Source of the DNA: Neocallimastix lanati (nom. inval.)
Lineage: Eukaryota; Neocallimastigomycota; Neocallimastigomycetes; Neocallimastigales; Neocallimastigaceae
Length of the DNA: 62,000 nt
Reading direction: 5' to 3'
Assembly: GCA_016946835.1 (NCBI GenBank)
Contig: JACVTC010000121.1
Location: forward strand, 30,001 to 92,000
In this document: positions 30,226 to 42,279 of the stretch, piece by piece
Position numbering within the stretch: the first letter of the stretch is position 1
Layout: each line of letters begins with the position of its first letter
The notes under the pieces: generated by a model
What the model was told of the DNA's origin: nothing
What the model saw: only the letters and a program-made list of their open reading frames with translations
The model's database searches: none
Made by a program: the position numbers and the translations under genes

Positions 30226-32132
30226 AAAAAAAAAAAAAAAAATTAATTCAAAAATGCATTATAAATTTCGAAGGTAAGATATTTATAAATATAATAAATT
30301 ATGAAAGTGAATATTAATAAATATAAATTATTATTGAATTATTTTTACCAATATTTACTTTTTTTCTTTTTCTTTTTTCTTTTTTTTTTTTTATATTAAA
30401 CTTTTTTATTATTATTAATTATTATAAATTATTATTAATTAATTCAATATTTAATAATGTTAAATAAGATAATATATTAGTAAATATATTAATATTGAAG
30501 TGAAAAAAAAATTTTTTTTCATAAGTTATCTTATTATGTATTTAAAAAAAAAAAAATAAAATAAAAAAAATAAATAAATATTAAATTGTAATATTTATTC
30601 ATTTTATTTTAACGTATAATTAAATATAATAAAAAAAAAGAATATTAAAAATAATTTTCTAATAATAAAAAATTTCTATTATTAAATACAAAGATTTATA
30701 ATATATTACTAATTATAATTTTTAATCTATGATTTTATGTATATTTATGTGTTAATTAAAACACTTTTATATTTTGTTATGTATTTACTTATTTATTTTA
30801 TTGCTTTTACATAAAGAAAGACCTATTCATTTAAAAATATATCACTACGTTTTTATTTATAATCATTTTTCTATAACAATTTAACATTACTGGTTAGCAT
30901 TTACCGTTGCATTGCTTAATACTATCAAAACAGTAATTTAACACATAACTATGATATTTAACATTACATAAATTACTAATCAATTATTTTCCTTTTTAAT
31001 AATATTCAATACAATAAAAAAATAACCTATTTAATTAATATATGTATTGATTTCATAGGATTCAAGTAATTTAATATCCTTAATATTGAGTATATATTTT
31101 ACATGTTTAATAAAAAATAAAGATTAATAATTAAAACATAAATAAATTGAATAAAAAATAAATATTGCAAGAGAAATAAATATATAAATAAAATAATAAT
31201 AAAATAAATAAATAATATATAAATTAAAATTTATGTATAAATATAAAAGATATATTTATTTTTTTCTACATATTTTTTGTTAAATTTTATTTATTTATTT
31301 ATTTATAGATATATATATCTACTTTTCATATTTTATTTTGTATTATCAAAATATTACTTTTTTTCATTAATACAAAATTAATTTTAACATATTTTTTTTA
31401 AGATTTTATTTTATTACAATTAACATATATATATAGTAATTAACTTTTAATATTTGTAGTTCTTTCATAAATTGTTTATTATGTATATACATTTTTATTA
31501 TTATAATCATATTATATTTAATATACTTTGATTTATTTTTATTTTGCCTCATATTCTTTTTAATAATCATTTATAGATTTAGAAATTAATGATTAATATT
31601 TTAATTAATTATGAAGTTTAATATGTAATTTATTTTTAAAGTTTTCTTTATACTATATTTATAAAAATTCAATGATAAAATTCTAAAAAAAAAATAAAAT
31701 AAAAAAAAAAAAAAAAACGTGGATATATAATTTATTTGACAATTTAAAACATTTTATTAAATAAATTTGAAACTATAATTCATAATGAATGTGTAATATC
31801 ATTAATTAATATAGGCATTTTATATATAAATTGAGTAATATGTTTTATTAATACCTAAATGAAAAAAAAAAAAAAAAAGTTTTTATTTATTTATATATAT
31901 ATATTTTATTAGTATTTTAGATTTCATATATTTTATATTATTCAAATTATATTATTTATAGTTTCATTAATCTAATAATTAATAAAAAATATTATTTGTC
32001 ATGATAATAATATAAAGTATTATTAATTAATAACAGGTAAATAAAATTATCTATTATTTAAAATTTAATAATTTATTGTATTTTTTTTTATTTTATTTTA
32101 TTATTTTTTTTTTTCTTTAAATTATTTGAAAA
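30226..32132. other. A+T-rich intergenic DNA
   Basis: Spacer of 1.9 kb. A slightly more mixed stretch near 30780-31080 contains no open frame. A-runs lie near 31685-31720 and 31862-31880. Nothing assignable. Confidence 0.65.
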
Positions 32133-35100
32133 ATGGAAACAGAGTATAATAGAAGTTCTATTGATGAAAATCCAAGAAATAACTTAGGGGAAAATAATGA
32201 AGTATTAGATCATCCTAACTTAGGGGAAAATAATGAAGTATTAGATCATTCAAATGAAAAATGTGCTGTATTTTGGGATTTTGAAAATTGTGTATGATAT
32301 AAACATAATATATATTTCTTTAATCATAATATGAATTTTATGAATTTTATGTGTAACTATTTTAGAAAACATATGAATATTAATAAAATTTATTTAAATT
32401 TATTATTATACTTTTAATTAATATATATATATATAAATGTACCACTTGATTAAAATTATATAATAAATATTTTATGATAAATCATTCAACATTATTAATG
32501 TTTAATATAATATGAAAAATTATGAAATAAAATAAATTTATTCAATATTTCAATTACAACCACAATACTAATTATTATTATTAATGAAAATTATTGATTA
32601 TGATATATAATTATATTAATATTAATTCTAATAATTATATATAAATTTTTTAAAAAAAAAGCCTCCACCTTCTGGAATGCCAGGATATTATGTAGTTGAA
32701 AATTTAAGAAAAGTAATTCATCGATTTGGAAGTATGATTCAATTAAAAGTTAATATCACACCTTTTTTTTTATATTATGAATAATAGATTATAAATTATT
32801 AAAATATACATCATATGCAACTCATATAAAATTTATTAACCATTATGATTTTATTATCATCACTATTTTTATAAAAATATATAAAAATATTCAAATTATA
32901 TGAATACAAATAAAATTTTTATTATACAATAAAAAATTAATAATGAAAATAAATATATAAATATTTATAAATATATATTATTTTATATGTGGATTATACA
33001 TAAATAAAACTACAATAAAAAAACAAAATATTGGTATTAAATACAATATAAAAAGGCTTATTTACAAATTACTGATTCTACCTCTAAAAAGAGTCTTAGA
33101 AGTGAATTACAATCAAGTGGTGTTTCATTAATTGATTGTCCTCATAATGGTCGAAAAGATGCTGGTATAAAAAAGAATATTATAATGATTTTTATTAATT
33201 AGCTACAATTATAAAATTTTAATTATTTATAATATTTATATTATTATTATCTTTAAATTTTTTTTTCTTAATGAAAATTATAGCTGATAAAATGATATTA
33301 GTCGATATGTTAGGTATATATTTGAAATCTACTATTATTTTTAAATTATAATTAATACTAAATCTATTTTTTTATTCGAATATTATATATATATATATAA
33401 TATTTCTTAACTAAATTATCATTATTATTTATAAATATTAGCTTTCGCACTTGATACTCCACCTCCAGGTATTATATATAAAAATCATATTTTGATTTTA
33501 ATAAAAGTATTTAAAAAATACAAAAATTATTAACAAGTAAATTTAAAATACATGTATATATATATATATATATATGAATATCTATAGCTACTATTGTTTT
33601 AATTTCTGGTGATAGGTATTAAAAAAATGAATTAAATATTTATTAATTTTTTTTTTTAAAAAAATTATAATTCATTAACTGGATTAATATGCTATTATAT
33701 ATTATATCCAAATATATAAATAATTAGAGATTTTGTATATGCTTTATCTACTTTAAGAAATAGAAAGTAAAAATATATATTATGAAAATCACAATAATTA
33801 CATATTATTATTATTATTCATAAATTTAAACATATAAATTTATATATAAATTTTTTTTGTTATATTTTTTAAAAAATAACTAATTTTCTTCAAAGATATA
33901 ACATAGTACTTATTGTTCCAAATAAAGGTGCTTCTATTATTTTAAAATCTCAGGCAAATATGATTTTAGGTAAATTAATATACATAAATAATAAAAATAT
34001 ATAATATAAATATATCTATTTATTTTAAATATTTAAAATTTGTTTTGATATTTTAAATTTTATTATTGGTTTAATTAAAATTAAACATACATATATATAT
34101 ATATATATATATTGATAAGAATGGAAATATGATGTTTTGAATATGGATGATACTGTAGATTTACAGAATGAATATTCTTCCACAAATAATTTATTACCTG
34201 GAAATCTTATAAATAATAATAATTCAACGAATCTTAGTCGTTCCAGTTCATTCAACAATATTACCATTAAAACAAATCTTTCAGCTATTGAAGCGACAAA
34301 TAGAGCTTTAGAAAAATCTGTTGTTAGTCCAGGAGAATACCCATCCTTTCCTTCACCACAACCAAAAGGTTCAAAGGGAAGTCTAAATCGACTTGCTAAA
34401 TCCTATAGTTCTAATATGATTAATTCCATAAATAACAATCAAAATGTTCAACAACGAAATGGCAGTCAATTAAAATATGATATTGAAATAAATGATAATA
34501 ATGAAAGTGGTGGTATGTACAATAAAAATAATATTAATTATGAGCCTGCATTACAAGTTAACAGTAATCAATATTGTAAGTTCAAAAAAAAAAAAAAATA
34601 AATAAAAAAATAAAATATATATATTATGAATTTAAAAAATGTTTAAATTATTTATATATATATTAATGTTGATATATATATTAATAAATATTAATTTATA
34701 TAATTAGCTGATGGAGATTATATAAGAGACAGAAGACTTAGTATATTAAGTCCAATGGTTCAAGGTTATTTTGATTTATTAGTTGAAGTATTAGATCATG
34801 CTAAAATGGAAGGTAATGCAATGCCAAAACAAAAGTATATTAAGAAACAACTATTAAGTAAAAATCCATTTATATTTGAAAGATCAGGATTAAATTCATT
34901 TGAAGGTATAAAAAAATTTTTTTAAAAATATTTTCATTTAATAGTATTAATAGCAATAATAATCAATAAATAAATTATTTAATATGTTGTGCTTTTTTTT
35001 TTTTTTTTTTTTTTGTTTGTTTGTTTGGTTGGTTTATTCTATTTTAATATAAATGAAAAAATTTTTATAATTTATTATAATTTATGATTTTTATATTCAA

Positions 35101-35227
35101 TAATTTAATCACTATTTATAATATTTAATTTTCATTAGATTATATAAAAAGTGCTCAAAAACATGGTATTGTAAAAATAGGTGATAATTCAAATCCAGAG
35201 CATGCATGGATATCATTATGTGAATAA
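32133..35227 (+). CDS. NYN-domain (PIN-like) putative ribonuclease, MARF1/limkain-b1-like
   Basis: Eleven exons: 32133-32291, 32662-32748, 33056-33164, 33284-33313, 33442-33468, 33588-33615, 33728-33766, 33896-33969, 34120-34575, 34708-34905, 35139-35227; all phases agree and give 431 residues. The NYN fold is complete: VFWDFENC (46-53) with Asp49, Glu51 and Asn52; PPPSGMPGYYVVENLRKV; KDAADKMILVDML with Asp117/Asp120; and LISGDRDF with Asp146 and Asp148. These are the acidic residues expected to coordinate metal in NYN/PIN nucleases, so catalytic activity is plausible. A Ser/Asn-rich linker (about 185-335) leads to a compact C-terminal part (about 340-431: GYFDLLVEVLDHAKMEG, KKQLLSKNPFIF, HGIVKIGDN) resembling a winged-helix or LOTUS/HTH-OST RNA-binding module. 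The N-terminus has a 36-bp duplication giving NLGENNEVLDHP and NLGENNEVLDHS. Exons 4-7 are only 27-39 bases. The likely role is RNA turnover; target unknown. Confidence 0.88.
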
Positions 35228-35863
35228 TATATATACATATATTTTAAAAATTATACCATATGTATTTATAAATATATTAGTCACTAATAATATAACTAAT
35301 ATAATAATATAAATAAAATAAATTTTCATGTTTAAATTATTTAAAAAAAAGTTACAAGTTAATCATTTTATAAAAATACTAATAAATATTTAAAACTATA
35401 TTTAAATTAATTTATTGTTTATATATCTGACATAATTTATTTATTTATTTATTTATTTATTCATTATTAATTATTTATCTATACATTTATTTATTTTTAA
35501 TTTTTTATTTTTTTAATATTTACTTTTCTGTATGTATTTAATTTCATATTAATTAAATTTATTTATTAAAATTATTTATTTTTAAAGAGAAAATAAAAAG
35601 ATATAATTGATATATTTATTTTTATATTTATTTATTATATTTGTTTAATTTATTCCTATATATTATAATTATTACCATTGTATATTTAGTTTTATTAAAT
35701 AATTATAAAATAACCACTTAAATAATCTATACCTATCATTTTATATCATTTTATTAGATGAAATGAAAATTTCCATATTCTTTTTAAAACGAATTCTTAT
35801 ATCAAGAAAATTGCATTTCCTTTTAATTATGATTATCATTCCATAGTAGATTAGATGGTTAAT

Positions 35864-35905
<42 letters not shown>

Positions 35906-36119
35906 TTTAATCTAAAAAAATTTCTAAATTTGGCAATATTTTTTTTTAAATTATCATAAATTAAATTTAAAAAGCTTGTAATATTATTATTATATGAATA
36001 TTTTTATATTTAATTAAAACATAATTTTTTGTTTATCAAATTTTAGGACATAAAATTATAAAACCTTATTAATTAATTTTTAGAAAAGAAAATAATTAAC
36101 AAATTTTTTAAATAATATA

Positions 36120-36300
36120 AAAACAATATATGTAGTAGACACACATGTAATTCATTCCAAGCATCATCATATGCATATTATGTATGCTGATCATATTCAT
36201 GTATTTCGTTATGTGTATAAATACATCAGCGCTACTAATGTGTAAACATAACCAACGCATTATACTGCTATCATATATATAATAGACGTATGTTGATATT
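36120..36300. other. Small less A+T-rich island
   Basis: About 180 bases with short imperfect palindromes (for example around CATATGCATATTATGTATGC) and no open frame. It may be element debris or a small non-coding RNA. Low certainty. Confidence 0.2.
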
Positions 36301-36493
36301 ATTAAAAAAAAATAATAATAATTAAATATATGTTAATAATATAAAATAATATTATATTATGTAATAACAGTTTGCAATTTTGAAAAAGGAATAAACTATT
36401 TATTCTAAAAGTATATATAATATTAATAATGAATATTATTATTTATTATATATTTAATGATATTGCTTTTTTATTTAATAATAACTTTTTATT

Positions 36494-36752
36494 TTGTTTA
36501 AAATATAATTTATTAGTTTTTTTTTGTTTAAAATATAATTTATTAGTTTTTTTTTGTTTAAAATATAATTTATTAGTTTTTTTTTGTTTAAAATATAATT
36601 TATTAGTTTTTTTTTGTTTAAAATATAATTTATTAGTTTTTTTTTGTTTAAAATATAATTTATTAGTTTTTTTTTGTTTAAAATATAATTTATTAGTTTT
36701 TTTTGTTTAAAATATAATTTATTAGTTTTTTTTGTTTAAAATATAATTTATT

Positions 36753-36758
<6 letters not shown>
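36494..36758. repeat. Nine-copy 30-bp minisatellite
   Basis: Nine head-to-tail units, each containing GTTTAAAATATAATTTATTA plus a T-run; the first seven are 30 bases and the last ones 29. The copies are otherwise identical, and the array ends in a long T-run and then an A-run. In one frame the 30-base units are open and would encode a ten-residue hydrophobic repeat, but there is no gene context. Confidence 0.9.
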
Positions 36759-36786
<28 letters not shown>

Positions 36787-37597
36787 CAAAAAAAAAAAAA
36801 AAAATTCCTAGTACTTAATGGCAATTTAACTTTTTTTTGTATTGAATATAAATTTTATACCCATGGATAAAAAAATACATTAAAATTATCTTTTTTTTAA
36901 TGAATAAAATTATTTTATTAATAATATTCTAAAAAAATTTACTGAATTATAGTATAATATAGTTACATGTTCTTTCTATATCATTTACTTAGGTTTTAAA
37001 TGATGGAAATAAAATATTGAGTCATTAATACATATAAAATGATGAATAATTATCTAAAAATATATTATATATAATTAATTTTTCATTGAAATTTTATTTA
37101 TATATTATATATAAAAAATTTCAATATAAATGAATGAAACAAATGTTACTTTATTTTATATATTAATCCATTTTATTTATCGATATTAAATATTTGAATT
37201 ACTTTGAAAAGACGTTAAAGAGTAAACTTTAAAATTAGATTTAAATTTTAAATTTTTTGAATTAGATAAAAATAAAAATTTTAAATAATAAAAAAATAAA
37301 ATGTATTTTTTTTTTTTTTTATATTTATTTGCTTTTTAAATTCCTTCTTTATATTTAAATCATAAAAAAAAAAAAAACGTGACAAAGAAAGGAATGAGAA
37401 AAAGAAAACTTATTAATAGTTCAAAGTTTTACAAATTTAAAAAAAGTTGTACAAGTTAAAATTAATTGTAAAACGCCATTACCAAAATAATTTAATATTT
37501 AATTTTGAAGTAGCCATCTGAACCATATTTTTTTTTTTTAGAAAAAAAATTCTTATTTATTCAAAAATTAAACTTCTTTTTCATATACTAATTTAAC

Positions 37598-37905
37598 CAT
37601 GGTGAAACCGCATTATATTTTACATGTAAAAGCAGATATGAAAATTTAGTAAACTATTTAATTGAACATGGGATCTGATGTAAATAAAGAAAATAGTGAA
37701 GGGGAAATACCACTTTTAAGTGCATGTTATAGAAGAAATGAAAATTTAGGAAACTATTTAATGAAACTCGGTGCTAATATAAATAAATTAAATAATAAGA
37801 ATGAAACACCATAATTCAATGAAAGAAAAAATAGAAATGAAAATTTATTAAAATATTTAATTGAACTAGGAGCTAATATATATAAAGATAAAACATACTT
37901 CAATA
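37598..37905 (+). pseudogene. Ankyrin-repeat pseudogene fragment
   Basis: Three consecutive degenerate ankyrin repeats are readable: HGETALYFTCKSRYENLVNY, then after a frameshift near 37670 NSEGEIPLLSACYRRNENLG with MKLGANINKLNNKNETP, then a stop and NENLLKYLIELGANI. Ankyrin hallmarks (xGETPLxxAC, NxNLVKYLIExGANxN) are evident. Frame changes and stop codons show it is dead. There is no start region or upstream exons. Large ankyrin arrays of this style are common in gut-fungal genomes. Confidence 0.8.
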
Positions 37906-38419
37906 AATGAAAAATGTTTATTTAATGTTACCAACAAAACAAAAATAGTAATATTATTGATAATATTTAATGTTACCAAACATTACCAACAAACTCTAAA
38001 AAATGGATAAATATTAATGGATAATATATAAATAATAATAAATAATAACTCTTTTAATCCTAATTATATTTAGAGTTTAATAAATAGTAATGTATACATA
38101 ATGTATTAAATTTCATAATTGAATGAATGAATCATTAATTTAATAAATGAATAATGTATTACATAATCTATTTTAATTAAAAATTCATTGGTAATACTAT
38201 TAATTAATCATTATACTTTTTAATTAGTCAACTCTGATACACTGATAGTAATGATAGTGAAAAAGTTGTTGACTAATAAAAAAAAATAAATGAACGAATA
38301 ATTAAAAAATATTATTTAAATCATTGAATATAATATTTTATCTATTTTTTTCTATAAAAAAAATTTGCTTTTAAAAGAAAACAAGAAGATATTATTGTAA
38401 AGACATAATTTTTATATTG

Positions 38420-39739
38420 ATGAAAAAGATGAATAATAAAAATGATATTTTAAATGAGGATGGAATAGATAATGATAATAGAATTATAAATGTCGATGCA
38501 ATCGATGACGAAAATTCAATAATAAATGTGGATGCAATGGATAACGAAAATTCAATTATCAATGTAGATGCATTGGATGACGAAAAGTTAAAATTACTTA
38601 ACGAAGCTGACGAGATAAAGAGTCAAACTATTCATATACATAATAAGAAACATGTCTATTGGATAGACGCTTTAAGAATATTATCAAGTTATATGGTTAT
38701 TCTTGTCCATTGTTGTCATTATGGTCTTAAAGGAGATAAATTTCTTAGTAATAATTGGTACGGTTCTAGATTTTGGAATGCATTATGTCGACCTTGTGTG
38801 CCCCATTTTATCATGATTAGTGGGGTATTATTTTTGGATCCAAATCGGAAAATTACCATATCGAAAATGTACAAAAAATATATTTTTTCAATTGTAAAAT
38901 CATTACTATTTTGGAATGTCATCTACGTCACCGTGGATAAATTTGTTATCATTGGAATAAGAAAAAGATACAAATGGGATCGAAAATTAATTTTTTCAGT
39001 GTATGAAGAGTTTCTTGAAGGTAGATATCATTTGTGGTATTTATACATGTGTATTGGTTTATATGTTCTTACCCCTTTTGTAAGACAACTTTGTAAAGAT
39101 GAAAAAATAATGAAATACTTTTTAGTGATCTCATTACTGATCATTCAGGTGATTTCATTCCTAATTTGTTTAGCAAGAAATTGTCATAAAAGTTGGTATA
39201 TTAATGTATTGGAAGTGGTTTTGGGAAAATTTAAATTGAGCATGATTGAAGGTTACACCAGTCTTTTTATTTTGGGTTATTATTTCAATTCCCACGAGAT
39301 TCAATCCAAATTAAAATTCTTTTTCATCTTTTTGGTGGGAGTGATTAGTTCTTTATCTACCTACATACTCCAATTAATCTTTTCAAGAAAATATAAGAAA
39401 GAAATCAAAGATTTTGAAGATTATCTTTGTATCAATGTCACTCTTGCTTCCATTGCTATTTTCGTTTTCTTTAAATACCCAGTTCATTACATTCTTGAAA
39501 GTTATATTTTCTCTTATGCTAAATTTATTAAAGTAATTTTGAAAAAAATATCTGGATTAACCATGGGTATTTATGTTGTTCATATTTGTTGGTTAGATCT
39601 CTTTTATGAATTGAACGTAAGATACTATAATATGAATCAACTACTTTTTCTTCCCGTTCATGCCCTTTTAACATGGATCGTTTGTGCATTAACCATATTT
39701 ATTATGAAAAAGATTCCATTAATTAAAGATTTTGTTTAA
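38420..39739 (+). CDS. Acyltransferase family 3 integral membrane protein (OafA/WecH-like)
   Basis: Intronless, 439 residues from the ATG at 38420. Residues 21-56 are three 12-residue repeats (RIINVDAIDDEN, SIINVDAMDNEN, SIINVDALDDEK). The acyltransferase-3 domain starts at about 78 with YWIDALRILSSYMVILVHCC, the usual D-x-L-R plus membrane helix ending in His97/His100, the likely catalytic region. Further features are RPCVPHFIMISGVLFL, HLWYLYMCIGLYVLTPFVR, and about ten membrane segments ending in MGIYVVHICWLDLFY. Family members move acyl groups, often acetyl, onto extracellular or lumenal sugars. The architecture, lack of introns and less A+T-rich coding sequence fit acquisition from gut bacteria, with the acidic repeat N-terminus added afterwards. 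The acceptor substrate cannot be deduced. Confidence 0.9.
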   Translation: MKKMNNKNDILNEDGIDNDNRIINVDAIDDENSIINVDAMDNENSIINVDALDDEKLKLLNEADEIKSQTIHIHNKKHVYWIDALRILSSYMVILVHCCHYGLKGDKFLSNNWYGSRFWNALCRPCVPHFIMISGVLFLDPNRKITISKMYKKYIFSIVKSLLFWNVIYVTVDKFVIIGIRKRYKWDRKLIFSVYEEFLEGRYHLWYLYMCIGLYVLTPFVRQLCKDEKIMKYFLVISLLIIQVISFLICLARNCHKSWYINVLEVVLGKFKLSMIEGYTSLFILGYYFNSHEIQSKLKFFFIFLVGVISSLSTYILQLIFSRKYKKEIKDFEDYLCINVTLASIAIFVFFKYPVHYILESYIFSYAKFIKVILKKISGLTMGIYVVHICWLDLFYELNVRYYNMNQLLFLPVHALLTWIVCALTIFIMKKIPLIKDFV

Positions 39740-40404
39740 AAAAAAAAAAAAGAAAAAAAGTAATTTAAATTAGATCTTTTTGAATTCACACTCTTTTAAT
39801 TTTCTTGAATTTTGTTATTATCATAAATATGAATTTTTTCAAAGTTTTGAATTCTTCATATTAAAGTATATTTATTAATTAATTAGTTCTTTTATTATTA
39901 TTGTTATTATTCTTGATAGATAATATTTAAAAAATTTTTTTTTTTTTTTTTTTTTTTTTGTTAATATTTATATATATTAATTTTGAATTTTTTTTTAATA
40001 GAAAAAAAAATCGTAGATAATAAAAAAATATAAAAACTTTAAAATAAATCTATATTTATTACTCTATGAATTAATGAAATTCATAAATCTTGTTTGTAAT
40101 CAGTATTCTAATAAAAAAATTGTTATACCAGAACATAAAGACATTTAAAATATACTTTATGATCTATAAACTTTGTTAGAGTAGTAAATTTTAATGTATA
40201 TATGATATTAATGTAATAAGATTGCATGCATAAATGTTATTTTAATAAAAAATATAGAATTTAAATTTTTTTTTTTTTTTTTAATTTCTGTATTATTAAT
40301 AATTTTAATTGTTATTGTTCTACAGTAAAAATTTAATAAAAAAAAATTTATTAGAAAGCTTTAGATTACATTTTAACTTATTTACTTTTAATTTTATTGT
40401 CATT
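39740..40404. other. A+T-rich intergenic DNA
   Basis: Spacer after the acyltransferase gene with T-runs near 39939-39959 and 40268-40282. Nothing else seen. Confidence 0.65.
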
Positions 40405-40651
40405 TTAAAGATATAGAGAAGATTAATGTAGTTGTTCCTTCCTCGATGATGGTTCAAAATATCAATGAAAAGAGGCTCTTCTTATAAAGCGGTATATAGA
40501 GAATATCTTTCATATTATCTTTGCTTAGAGATAGGTCCTTGTCTACGCCGAAACTGTGTGGTAAAGAATCTAACAAGAGTTTGATATATTTAAGGGAGAG
40601 ACTGATGGCCCTATTCATCTTCCTCTCGTTAATTCTACACTAAAAAAAAAA
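40405..40651 (+). other. Less A+T-rich island ending in A10, possible short retroposon or ncRNA
   Basis: About 240 bases of mixed composition with no open frame, ending in ten A (40642-40651). The beginning (ATATAGAGAAGATTA near 40412) recalls the AGAGAAGATTA core of U6 snRNA, but the following bases do not continue the match. No target-site duplication was found. It may be a SINE-like copy, a chimeric small-RNA pseudogene, or a genuine ncRNA. Confidence 0.3.
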
Positions 40652-40666
40652 GAATATTCAATATTT

Positions 40667-40793
40667 ATTATTTTTTATTCATATTATTTTTTATTCATAT
40701 TATTTTTTATTCATATTATTTTTTATTCATATTATTTTTTATTCATATTATTTTTTATTCATATTATTTTTTATTCATATTATTTTTATTTAT
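40667..40793. repeat. 16-bp tandem repeat
   Basis: Seven full copies of ATTATTTTTTATTCAT plus a degenerate eighth, immediately after the A10-tailed island. Confidence 0.85.
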
Positions 40794-40865
40794 TATTTTT
40801 ATTTATTATTTATTATTTACTATTCATTTATTTGTCCAGGATTATTCTATTAATATATTACTTTT

Positions 40866-40894
40866 TTACACATGACTTAATTTTATTTATCTAA
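40866..40894. repeat. 29-bp direct repeat flanking the gypsy element, left copy
   Basis: Identical over 29 bases (including ACACATGACTTAATTTTATT) to 46034-46062 on the far side of the LTR element. Too long for an ordinary 4-6 bp LTR-element target duplication. Confidence 0.8.
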
Positions 40895-40895
40895 C

Positions 40896-41240
40896 TGATA
40901 TAAGGGACTTTTATTTGTTATTATTTTTACTTAGTATAATTATTAACCAAGTAAACCTCCATCTAATAATTACTTGAAGGATCGTTATTACTAGGATTAT
41001 TTTGCATTTTTAAAATAAACTTTAAGATAAATAAGAATATTAAAGTTATATATAATAAGAGTACTATTGATTAACATATTAAGAAGAAATTAATTATTTA
41101 ATTTAATATATTTAATATTATGTTTAATAATATATATATGTGTATTAATATATGAATAAGAAATTTTTTTAAAAATTAAATTGACAAAAAAGATATAAAT
41201 TAATATTTAATAATTACTATTAAATATACAAATATTTGTA
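40896..41240 (-). repeat. 3' LTR of the gypsy element (left side)
   Basis: Aligns with the right LTR: TGATATAAGGGACTT here against TGATTAAGCGGGACTT at 45382. This is followed by shared TTATTATTTTTACTTA, TTAACCAAGT, GAAGGATCGTTATTA, ATAAACTTTAAGATAAATAA, TTAAGAAGAAATTA and TTGACAAAAAAGATATAAAT. It begins with TG next to the 29-bp repeat. The right end is approximate because both copies have diverged and lost sequence. Confidence 0.65.
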
Positions 41241-41299
41241 TATTTAATAAATTTTTTCATAATTTATAATTTATCATTATTATTATTATTTAGTATTTT

Positions 41300-41810
41300 T
41301 CCTGTCTTATCTTCTTTTAGTTTTACTGAATTTCATGTTATTTCTATAATCTTAAAAGGACCTACATAATATGGATCTAATTTATGCTTTTGGAACAGGT
41401 TAATTTTAACTTTATTGCCAATTTTATAATTTGGTATATTTTTCCATACTTCTTTTTACTTCACTTCTAGTTCTCCAATAATTAAATGTTCCAAAATTTT
41501 TATTTGGGGCATCCTTGGACATCCTTTATCCATTTAGTATGTTCCAAAATTTTTTATAACAATAATTCATCCATGGACCTTCATACTGGTTCTTCTAAAG
41601 AATTTAATAAGGAAACTTCAGTAGGTAACATATTTTCTCTTCTATATAATAACTCAAAACTCGAATATCCAGAAAATGAGGATTTAGATGTTCTAATTGC
41701 CCATAATGCTAAGGGTAAAAGAGTATCCCATTCATCATTATTACCAACAAATTCCGCAATTGTTTACAGATTTCCCTACTCCTATTTTCAACTAGTCCAT
41801 TAGATGGGGG
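41300..41810 (-). pseudogene. gypsy integrase, C-terminal part
   Basis: Minus-strand frames read YYPPSNGLVENRSREICKQL, then in another frame DTLLPLALWAIRTSKSSFS and YRRENMLPTEVSLL, then the integrase tail (IGNKVKINLFQKHKLDPYYV, GPFKI). This is the conserved late catalytic core (with the Glu of the DDE triad in NGLVEN) and C-terminal domain of Ty3-type integrases, broken by frameshifts. Confidence 0.75.
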
Positions 41811-42279
41811 ATAGTAACAAATTACAAAATAATTTTTATCTTTTCCATGTAATCATCTATAATTAACCTATGTTTATTTTTATCTCCAATATAAATTTTA
41901 ATTTCAATTATTATAATTCTGTCTCTTAAATAAATTTTCATTAATTCAGAAATATATTTTTCATTTTCGATGTCATCCAAAGAATTTAACTGACTATTTG
42001 CATTAATGTTAATAGTATTTTCTATATTATTATTATTATTAATATTGTTATTTGGGTAATCATTTTCCAAATTGCTATTAATATTATGGTTTTTATTCTT
42101 ATTATTGTTATTATTTCCCTTTTCTTCAATGGTATTAACTATTATATTTTTCTTTACTCAAATACGTGATAAAGAATAAACAACTATATTTTCTTTTCCT
42201 GGTTGATATATAATTCAGTAATAGGGTAGTTACGTTCTATTTACATAGAAAGAAACTGATATAGAAGATTGGATGCTCT

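Larger units (their letters stand above)
35228..37597. other. A+T-rich intergenic DNA
   Basis: Holds a poly(T) at about 35870-35904, a slightly G+C-richer island at about 36120-36300, and a 30-bp tandem array at 36494-36758 followed by a T-run and an A-run. No gene seen. Confidence 0.65.

Noticed and set aside
36429-36710. Open frame with ten-residue repeats as a gene
   Set aside because: Entirely due to the 30-bp minisatellite; no start context, homology or flanking exons.
36494-36758. CRISPR array
   Set aside because: Units are directly adjacent with no spacers and the genome is eukaryotic.
41486-41803. Plus-strand open frame as a separate gene
   Set aside because: It is the reverse of the gypsy integrase, whose motifs are on the minus strand.
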